A DNA stretch of 37,227 bases from a virus, in IMG/VR virus record IMGVR_UViG_3300030099_003170, positions 1-37,227 of that record; one strand, written 5' to 3'. This document shows, piece after piece, positions 30,358 through 37,227 of the stretch (position 1 is its first letter; each line of letters starts with the position of its first letter). The notes beneath the pieces are model-generated. The model saw nothing but the letters and a program-made list of their open reading frames with translations. It had not been told where the DNA came from and did no database searches. The translations under genes were made by a program, and so were the position numbers.

Positions 30358-31147
30358 AGGGAACCATCCTTTCATAAGTAGAAGCAGACCACTCAACACC
30401 ATTGCATTCATGTAATTTTTTAGCCGTGTTTACTTCCCCATAAACAATGGCTTGACCCCAACAAGAAACATCTTTTCTTGTCATGTATTCTGGCGTTTGA
30501 TCACCGAATCCGAGAGTTCCTGCATTAGCAAAGAAGTGGGGTAGCCGTACCCGTGCAGATTTCTTAGCCTGCGTGACTTGGACTGGACGATGTGTGTGCC
30601 CCCTAATCCATAGCCTCCACGGTTGTGCACCTGTAACATACGACATCTGTAAGGATTCGGTTTCGTCACTATTACTCCCTGCATCAAAGCCATGAAAAAA
30701 ACCAATCTGTCCTAGAGAGTAGACACATTGTGCCCCTTTCTCATATGGATATTGTTTCCACTTTCTAAACTCATCACCATAGGTGCGAGTGTTATTCCAA
30801 TTCACAATATCTCTTAAACCTTCAGGTATTCTTCTTGGATCGCACCGTTGTATGTTGTCATCATGGTTTCCCAATGTCCAAACAAACGATGCGTTGGTAG
30901 GAGAAGCACGTCTTACTTGCTCTAAAAAATTAGAGGCTACAGCGTACTCATCTAACAACGTATGCTTTACTTCATCTGGATGCACCGATGCAGCCGATGC
31001 GTCAAACAGATCACCAAGACACACAACTACATGTGGCTTGTAATCTGCTATTTCATCTAGCACCCAACGCATAGCCTCAGCCGTGGGATAAGGACTATGA
31101 AAACATGAGAATGCTATAAACCTTTTTATGTTTGTTTCTTTTTTCAA
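30317..31147 (-). CDS. Calcineurin-like metallophosphoesterase with altered first motif
   Basis: Contains GDLFD (45-49), GNHD (93-96), FFHG with His152 and GHTH (183-186), four of the five metal-site motifs of calcineurin-type phosphoesterases. The first motif, normally DxH, reads SCFHSPY: Cys15 stands where Asp is expected and His17 is kept. It may be a nuclease or phosphatase acting on DNA ends or nucleotides. The start is TTG 31147 with GAGGTGA upstream. It follows the giant virion gene by 30 nt, an odd place for an enzyme, hinting at late expression. Confidence 0.82.
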   Translation of the reverse strand: MKKETNIKRFIAFSCFHSPYPTAEAMRWVLDEIADYKPHVVVCLGDLFDASAASVHPDEVKHTLLDEYAVASNFLEQVRRASPTNASFVWTLGNHDDNIQRCDPRRIPEGLRDIVNWNNTRTYGDEFRKWKQYPYEKGAQCVYSLGQIGFFHGFDAGSNSDETESLQMSYVTGAQPWRLWIRGHTHRPVQVTQAKKSARVRLPHFFANAGTLGFGDQTPEYMTRKDVSCWGQAIVYGEVNTAKKLHECNGVEWSASTYERMVPCEKPVARMAECLS

Positions 31148-31177
31148 TTGTCACCTCAGCCCCTTCACCCTCTGAGG

Positions 31178-34100
31178 TTAACCTGCGTTCTGAAAGTTCT
31201 CCTGTCTTTCTTTTGACATTTCCAAAGACGGACGTATATCAAAATTTTTCACTTCGTTATACAAAGAAGTAAGACCAGTTCCTTCTTGTAACTCAGTTAA
31301 ATATGTAACTAAAAGTTCTTGTAATTCATTTTCTAGTTCGGCATTTAATTTGTTACGTTCTTGTTGTGGTAAAGATTTTATTTCTTCTTGTGTACCATAC
31401 TTTCTTTTAACCTTTCTTTCTTCTGATCTATACTCTTTATACATATCAACAAATTTATATAGTGGCCTACTAACTTCGTCTGGTATATCTTTACTCTCAA
31501 CATCCTTTAAGGCTTTTTCAAAGTAGGCACCTAATGCCAATACCCTATCGCCCTTAGTTTTCCTAGACTCAAAATCTCTAGCCCACTCTGCCATTGGTGT
31601 ATACAAAGGGTTACCAAACAATTTAGTTGCTTCAACCATCTGTCTTGTTACCCCTCTAAAATCTCCTTCAAGAGCCTTGTCAGCACCCCTAGCAAAAGAT
31701 CTTAATGCACTACTTATGGTATCTATACTCGCTACCTGTAAAGGATCTCGGCCAGCAAACTTACCAAGTTGCTCTGCTGCATTCAACAGTCTCCAATCGT
31801 CTCCAATAATCTCTCTATCTTTTGCTGCTCCTATAGCAGATGATGTAAATGAAAGGAAAAGATTGGCTAAAGGTTCACCCATAGGTATTAAACTAGTAGT
31901 ATCTCGAACAATACCACCTACTATTCTTCTTGCAGTTCTTTCTTCTTCTTCTATTTCTTGTAATATGTCATCTTCAAAACCAAACAATGTTGAAAGTGCT
32001 ATTGCGAATGGAGATGCAATCAAAGCGTTTGCTCCAAAACTAGCAACCATATTCCCTGAAACGGCTGCTACTGCTTTTCCAAGTTTATGATCTTGTCCTA
32101 ATTTCTTTTTCTGTAATTCTTCCATTATCATGGTAGTTTTTTTCATTGGATCAGATTGAAATAACAATAAAGATTTAGAGATACTACCAACACCTGATTT
32201 GGTTTTTATTCTTGTAGCCCATCCAGCATCGTCCATTGGGCTAGTAACATTCTGAGTTTCTCTTAAAGCATCAGATGCTTTTTCAGCAGCGTACTTTCTT
32301 TTTTGTTCAGGCGTAGCATCGGGCAACAATTGATCTGCTTCTGCAAGATAACCTTTGTAAGCAACCATGCAAACACCTGCATCAATAGTCTGTAATATTC
32401 TAATAGAACCTCGTACCCCTTTAAGTGCACCGTAGACTGCAACTCCTCTTTCTTTTAATGAAAGATTATTTGTGTTCGCTAACGCTCCATAAAATTGTGC
32501 TAATGCATTCTCTAAAGTAGCATTGTCTTTTAAGCCTAATGTTTCTGCTTCTCCCTCAAGAGATCCATCGTTGTAAGAGTGACCAGAAAATCTTGAGTAC
32601 CCTTCTTGTCCAAACAATCTGTCTCTTATGTATGGAGAATCTTCAATCATTTGTCTATACAATTTTTTACTAAAGGTAGGTCTTAGACCTTCTAAGAAAA
32701 ACTTAGTATCCATGGAATATAATAAGGATGCTGTACCACCAAAATACATTTTAGCCCACGTTCTTGGACTAATGGTAAGAACAGATGCAGCAAGATTTCC
32801 TAATGCACCATCAAATATTCTATCTAAGGTTTCTACTGGTTTTCCTGCATTCATTCTTGAAGACGCTAAGATTTGCATTCGCAACGTTTCAAGGGTATCT
32901 GCACCATAGGCTTCTTCAATTTGTTTTTTAATTTCTGTATCGTTTAACATGGAGTCTATGTCTTTAGTTGGCACTAAAAACTCTGACATTGAATGCATTG
33001 TTTTCATGTGATCAAACCATAACTCAAGGCCATCTTGTAACAAAACAGGAACGTTGTTATTAACTCTGTCCTTAGTAAAACCTTGAGCATTTAAAACACT
33101 ATTAATGTCATTCCCATAGTTGTCTATAATAACTGCTGAGGGCTTAGTACCATCTTTCTTTATGCTGTCTCTGTCTAATCCTGCTGGGAAATATCCTTGT
33201 ACTACCTCTGGCTCTGTACCAGTTACTTCTCTAATTGCTTTGTATGCATCAACTCTTGACAGTTCCATTTGCTCTTTCATAACAGCAACAAGATCTGCCA
33301 ACTCTGGATTTTGCTGGGCTATGTCTGATCGAAAAGCAATTATATCTAATGTTGCTTCTTCTATTTCATCCTTAATAAAATTACCATCTTCATCTCGCAC
33401 TTTAATTTTAAGTTTTGCTCCTATAAAATCGCCTGCTTTGTTTTTTCTTTCAACATCCATTCTTTCTAAAATGTCAGGATCAATAGCAAGAAGATGCAAC
33501 GCTTCTCCTAATGTTATTTGAACTACTTGTTCTTGGTCAGTTCCTCTTCTTGTTGTAAAGGTAAAGTACTGTGTCATTGCACGGCCATTGCGTTCAGAGC
33601 AACAGTTTCTCAAATGATTAAAGTTTCTAAATCCTGCTGCTCTTGCTGCTTCGTCAACAGCCTTAATAGTCCTGTTATTTTTCTCAATCATTTTTGCCTC
33701 TGCTTTTCTAAGCGTTGGCACAATAAATCTATAAAGAGCACTATCTTTACCGCCACCTATAAGACTCACAGATCTAGACAAGTCCATGGCGTTCCTAAAC
33801 CAATTTTTAATAACTGGTGTTTTCGTTGCTTTCTCTGTTTCTACAGCCTCTAAATTTCTTTTTCTTACTGTCTGTTCTACTTCATCTTTAATAGAACGTC
33901 TTGCTTGTGCTAATCTTTCTGCCCTTGCCTCTGTTATATACAAAGACTCGCCAGCATAGGCATTGTATTTTTCTACAATTTTTTGCTGAAGAGATCGTAA
34001 CTTCTCTTCTCTTTCCATTAATTGCAAAGCGTCTAAATCTTTTAATCCTGTTTTTGCTTTCTTTGTTAATTCATCCGCTTCTTTAACTAGACCCATGACT

Positions 34101-37100
34101 TCATCTCTCTGAGACACTTGTTCCTCTGGGGAATTTTTAGATGTCTCAGGCGTAGGAGTAGTGCTAGATAAAAACGATTTTTTTTTACGAACTTGTTTAT
34201 TTACTTTTTTCAGTTTGTCAACAGATAACTTGTACGACAATACCTTGCCAGTTCTTCGCATCTTGTCTATTAGTTTAATAGCCTTGCTCGTAGATTTTAC
34301 ATTAGTAATTTGTTTTAAAAGTTTTCCTCTCTCTGCTAACGGCAAGTCTTGTGCTTCTGCAATAAGCATTGGCTGTATTTCTTTTATTAATTCTTTTTCT
34401 CTTTTATTTTTTTCTTTTATATTTTTTATTGATTCTTGTTTTCTTTTAAGTTTTTCTTTTAGATTTTGCAGTTTAAGATCTTTGAGTCTTAGTTTGCCTT
34501 CATATCTTCTTGATATATTTTCAAGTCTTTCTTCTAACTTCGCTAGTTTTTCTTCTCCCTTTTTTTCTTTTTTAATTCTGTCTTTAAACTTTCGTATGTA
34601 ACTTCCTTTGAGATCTTTCCCAGCCAGTATGTTTTCATATACTTTCAATGCTGTTAAGAATTGCCATTGAGGCATTGCTGGGTTTTTTTCTTTCATTGTT
34701 TCTTTAACCCAGTCAGGATGCTGACCATTTAACATTTTTGCTATTGAAACAGATACAGGATCTCCTTCGGCAAACAACATATCAATTAATCTTTGAGTGT
34801 CTGACTTTGGCCCATCTACATCTAAAGCAAAGTCTGGTCTACTTAGTCTATGTGCATCAAAAGAAACTTGAGCAAGTTCTTCTGCTTTCTCGCTCGTAAT
34901 GGTATCACCATATTTAGTTTGTATTTGATTTAGCACTTCTTCATAAGTAACAGAATCTACACCTGTAAACTTATCTGCTATTACTGTAGGATCAGAAACG
35001 GATGGAAGGACTGCCTGTATTGTTCCTTCAGAAACAGGTGTGTCTATAGAAAGATCTGGTGCTTGAACGTCTTCGTCTACTGCTCGTTCGGCTGGGGGTT
35101 TTGGTCTACTGGGGAGGACAAATCCTTGGCTTGCAATTCTCTTGTCCCCTCTGAGGTCGGAGATAAATCCTTTGAATCCTTCATTTCGTTCTTTGGCGAT
35201 TTTGAGAAGTTTCCTCTCAACCCTGTTGAGATCGAGACGCTGCTGACGGGAAGACCTAGCCTCTGGAGATCTTCCAATGTTCCTACTCGTGCCCTTTTTA
35301 ACGATGGCTTGGCTTGTTCTTTCGTCATAATTACCCTCCTCGATATAATGGCTGCTGTAAGCAGCATTAAATATTGTAACATCATCTACAAAGTTTTCAT
35401 ATTTATTTCCTAAAAAAGATTGTATTTCTTCTTGAGTAGGAACCTTGTCGTATGCGTTTATTTCTACCATAAACCCATTGCCATATTTTGCTAGGTTTAC
35501 ATCAGTACCTATTTCAGTAGCAAGGTCTTTTGTAAATTGATTTATTTCTGCTTCAGTTGCATCAGGCCTATTTACAAATACTGTAAATGTTCTTGTCGCA
35601 TCTCCAACACTATCTTCAGGATTAATGTTTTCAAATCTACTTGAAGCCATTGCTTTTTGATTGAATGTTTTTCCTAGATAAGCCAAAAATGTTTCTACTT
35701 CTGAATCTGTTAAATCAAAAAAAGTGTCTTTAGTACGACCAACCAACGGAATACGCATGTTAGGATTTAACTCTCCTAAATAAGTACCTCCACCTTCGTA
35801 ATCTATTCTAGAAATGTTTACGCCTTTGACCCCTGTAATTGATTCTAAGAGTTCTGATATAACACTTCGTGATCCCTTAGGTGCTTTGCCTAAAGATTTA
35901 AAAGTCTTTTTCTGTATCTGATTATATTTCTTTTTAAATTGTTTTACTAAAGGTTTAGTTGGATCCTGTGTCTTTAACCATTCGTTCAACTCGTCTGCTT
36001 CTTTTCCTTCTGGTGTAACTTGCGTTGCCACTTCAACGGTAGCAAACTCCATATCAGCAAAAATATCAGCAGTAGATGAAAGAGCAGAAGTTAATTGTTT
36101 TCCTTTTTCCCCTGTAAAATGTTCCATGGTAAGAGCATTTTCTTCTGGTTTTAATATGCCTTTTTTCTTTAAGGACTTAATTATAGTCTGTAAAGACTGT
36201 GCGTAATCATCACTTACACCTTGCTTGCTGGCTTGTTTTTGACCTCTTATTGCTACCCAACCTAAAGCCTGTAACTGCCACGCCTCAAAAGGCTGTGCTC
36301 CTTCAGGAAGTTTTTCATTTAAAACATCCCTTAATGCTAAGTAGTAATTAGAAATATATTCATAAAGAGAACCTTTAGATCCAAGAACATTTTCTTTTAC
36401 ATCAAACAATGCAGCAACTTGCCTGTCGTTAGTAGACAAGGGAACGGTGTTAGACTCGCCCATCAAATATAAAAAAGTGTTTGCAAAGTTTCCAAACTTT
36501 AAAGACTGCGGCCCAGTATCCATTGCATTTTTAAGTGTGGTTGTGTGCGTTCTTGTTCCTGTGTTAATAGGAACTCTTCTGTTAATTTCAGAAAACATAG
36601 ACAACGCTTGTAACATGTTTGGATATGGTGCTTCTCCACCACTTGTTGCTGACAACAAATTGACAAATCGTTTCATTTGGTCTTGTGGTATTTGAACCAA
36701 ATCTTTAAAAGATTGAGAAGACAACTCATACCAAAATCTTGCTCGGCTTGGTTGCTCTAACATATCCATAATAACTTCTGCAGTTGGCAAAGTTATACCA
36801 GCAGCATCTTTTTTTGCTTTATCTGTAGAGTTTTTATCTGTTATATCTTTTATTCTGTCTATATCGTCTTGTGATATTTGTAATACAGGATTAGGTTTTT
36901 CTGCTAGTCGCTCCCATGTTTCTTCTGGATCAACTGGCTGACGAGGCTCAGGACTAGACTTTCTCTTGTCTTCGTGTATAACTTCTGACAATTGATCTAA
37001 CGTCCTAGATTGTGCAGAATAACTAGGATCACTTAACACATCATCAAGCGACAACATAGCCTGATCAGACTCTACATCTACTTCGTTGTTAATGTAATCT

Positions 37101-37227
37101 ATGTTTTCTTGTTGTCTTTTTGGGCCTGCTGCTCTTTGCCCTTGTATAAATGATAGTACATTTTTTTCTAATATACTTCCTGAAAATCCTAACTCTATAA
37201 ACTTTCTTTTAAAGTAATCTCTTACTA
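31178..37227 (-). CDS. Giant internal-type virion protein, C-terminal part (continues from 1843..1)
   Basis: Codons 615 onward of the roughly 2597-aa protein; 37129-37227 repeats 1-99, and no stop interrupts the frame between 37129 and the first internal Met at 37057. A very long Lys/Glu coiled coil lies at about residues 1450-1530 (EEKLAKLEERLENISRRYEG and onward) and another charged helical part lies near 1590-1680. A hydrophobic Ala-rich segment at about 2300-2330 (GNMVASFGANALIASPFAIA) could insert in a membrane. Preceding it is SLLLFQSDPMKKTT. Such features fit large ejected proteins (T7 gp16-like role, or DarB-like/large polyvalent proteins). I see no lytic transglycosylase motif. It ends ENFQNAG. 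Confidence 0.8.
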   Translation of the reverse strand, partial: VRDYFKRKFIELGFSGSILEKNVLSFIQGQRAAGPKRQQENIDYINNEVDVESDQAMLSLDDVLSDPSYSAQSRTLDQLSEVIHEDKRKSSPEPRQPVDPEETWERLAEKPNPVLQISQDDIDRIKDITDKNSTDKAKKDAAGITLPTAEVIMDMLEQPSRARFWYELSSQSFKDLVQIPQDQMKRFVNLLSATSGGEAPYPNMLQALSMFSEINRRVPINTGTRTHTTTLKNAMDTGPQSLKFGNFANTFLYLMGESNTVPLSTNDRQVAALFDVKENVLGSKGSLYEYISNYYLALRDVLNEKLPEGAQPFEAWQLQALGWVAIRGQKQASKQGVSDDYAQSLQTIIKSLKKKGILKPEENALTMEHFTGEKGKQLTSALSSTADIFADMEFATVEVATQVTPEGKEADELNEWLKTQDPTKPLVKQFKKKYNQIQKKTFKSLGKAPKGSRSVISELLESITGVKGVNISRIDYEGGGTYLGELNPNMRIPLVGRTKDTFFDLTDSEVETFLAYLGKTFNQKAMASSRFENINPEDSVGDATRTFTVFVNRPDATEAEINQFTKDLATEIGTDVNLAKYGNGFMVEINAYDKVPTQEEIQSFLGNKYENFVDDVTIFNAAYSSHYIEEGNYDERTSQAIVKKGTSRNIGRSPEARSSRQQRLDLNRVERKLLKIAKERNEGFKGFISDLRGDKRIASQGFVLPSRPKPPAERAVDEDVQAPDLSIDTPVSEGTIQAVLPSVSDPTVIADKFTGVDSVTYEEVLNQIQTKYGDTITSEKAEELAQVSFDAHRLSRPDFALDVDGPKSDTQRLIDMLFAEGDPVSVSIAKMLNGQHPDWVKETMKEKNPAMPQWQFLTALKVYENILAGKDLKGSYIRKFKDRIKKEKKGEEKLAKLEERLENISRRYEGKLRLKDLKLQNLKEKLKRKQESIKNIKEKNKREKELIKEIQPMLIAEAQDLPLAERGKLLKQITNVKSTSKAIKLIDKMRRTGKVLSYKLSVDKLKKVNKQVRKKKSFLSSTTPTPETSKNSPEEQVSQRDEVMGLVKEADELTKKAKTGLKDLDALQLMEREEKLRSLQQKIVEKYNAYAGESLYITEARAERLAQARRSIKDEVEQTVRKRNLEAVETEKATKTPVIKNWFRNAMDLSRSVSLIGGGKDSALYRFIVPTLRKAEAKMIEKNNRTIKAVDEAARAAGFRNFNHLRNCCSERNGRAMTQYFTFTTRRGTDQEQVVQITLGEALHLLAIDPDILERMDVERKNKAGDFIGAKLKIKVRDEDGNFIKDEIEEATLDIIAFRSDIAQQNPELADLVAVMKEQMELSRVDAYKAIREVTGTEPEVVQGYFPAGLDRDSIKKDGTKPSAVIIDNYGNDINSVLNAQGFTKDRVNNNVPVLLQDGLELWFDHMKTMHSMSEFLVPTKDIDSMLNDTEIKKQIEEAYGADTLETLRMQILASSRMNAGKPVETLDRIFDGALGNLAASVLTISPRTWAKMYFGGTASLLYSMDTKFFLEGLRPTFSKKLYRQMIEDSPYIRDRLFGQEGYSRFSGHSYNDGSLEGEAETLGLKDNATLENALAQFYGALANTNNLSLKERGVAVYGALKGVRGSIRILQTIDAGVCMVAYKGYLAEADQLLPDATPEQKRKYAAEKASDALRETQNVTSPMDDAGWATRIKTKSGVGSISKSLLLFQSDPMKKTTMIMEELQKKKLGQDHKLGKAVAAVSGNMVASFGANALIASPFAIALSTLFGFEDDILQEIEEEERTARRIVGGIVRDTTSLIPMGEPLANLFLSFTSSAIGAAKDREIIGDDWRLLNAAEQLGKFAGRDPLQVASIDTISSALRSFARGADKALEGDFRGVTRQMVEATKLFGNPLYTPMAEWARDFESRKTKGDRVLALGAYFEKALKDVESKDIPDEVSRPLYKFVDMYKEYRSEERKVKRKYGTQEEIKSLPQQERNKLNAELENELQELLVTYLTELQEGTGLTSLYNEVKNFDIRPSLEMSKERQENFQNAG
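37129..37226. repeat. Terminal direct repeat, right copy
   Basis: Identical to 1-98; the final base of the window (37227, a) differs from base 99 (c). If real, this change would turn an Arg codon (aga) into Ile (ata) in the giant protein; a contig-end error is more likely. Confidence 0.9.

Noticed and set aside
31677-32090. Rightward frames opposite the giant gene
   Set aside because: They have no ribosome sites and no domain signals; low-complexity complement of coding DNA explains them.
1-37227. Integrase, CI-type repressor, tRNA genes, phage RNA or DNA polymerase
   Set aside because: I looked for their motifs and cloverleaf patterns and found none; a single winged-helix protein is not enough to call lysogeny.

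Overview
This window is the essentially complete genome of a tailed bacteriophage of about 37.1 kb. The first 98 bases recur at the end (1-98 = 37129-37226), so the contig closes into a circle (or is circularly permuted). One very large gene runs through the junction. The DNA is AT-rich. There is a full head/packaging set (small and large terminase, portal, scaffold, capsid, cement-like protein), an adaptor-nozzle-fibre tail set without a tape-measure gene, and a giant internal-type virion protein. This suggests a short-tailed (podovirus-like) phage. Many small lysine-rich proteins and the S74-tipped protein remind me of uncultured marine phages; that host setting is inference. I see no integrase, CI-like repressor, RNA polymerase, DNA polymerase or tRNA gene, so a virulent, host-dependent life style is most likely.

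Layout. Two divergent transcription blocks start from an intergenic region at 21688-21867. The rightward (early) block, 21868-30016, begins with small unknown genes behind strong sigma70-type promoters and structured 5' leaders. It continues with a lysozyme-like endolysin, a RecB/Cas4-like exonuclease, an ERF annealing protein and an SSB-like protein ending in DIPF. It ends with a winged-helix protein, a lambda-O-like replication initiator that carries tandem 23-bp palindromic iterons inside its own gene, a possible helicase-loader-type protein and a RusA resolvase.

The leftward (late) block runs from 21687 down to 1 and, through the circle, from 37128 down to 30094. In order of transcription: small terminase, a zinc-ribbon mini-protein, a run of tiny basic proteins, large terminase, more basic mini-proteins, a LamG-like protein, a cluster of small membrane proteins (holin/lipoprotein candidates), portal, scaffold, capsid, cement-like protein, adaptor, fibre, nozzle, an S74-chaperone protein, two internal-type proteins (the second about 2597 aa with an HELVH zinc-protease motif), a metallophosphoesterase and a small closing gene. 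Two intrinsic terminators cut the late block, before the scaffold/capsid genes and after the capsid/cement genes. A long hairpin lies between the converging ends of the two blocks.

The most interesting non-coding structure is in the early block. There is a duplicated two-hairpin leader RNA whose first stem has diverged with pairing retained. There is a duplicated promoter plus 5'-hairpin leader with identical geometry. A 19-nt gene-junction sequence is repeated three times and serves at once as SD, C-terminal codons, stop and start. The iteron array is a candidate replication origin.
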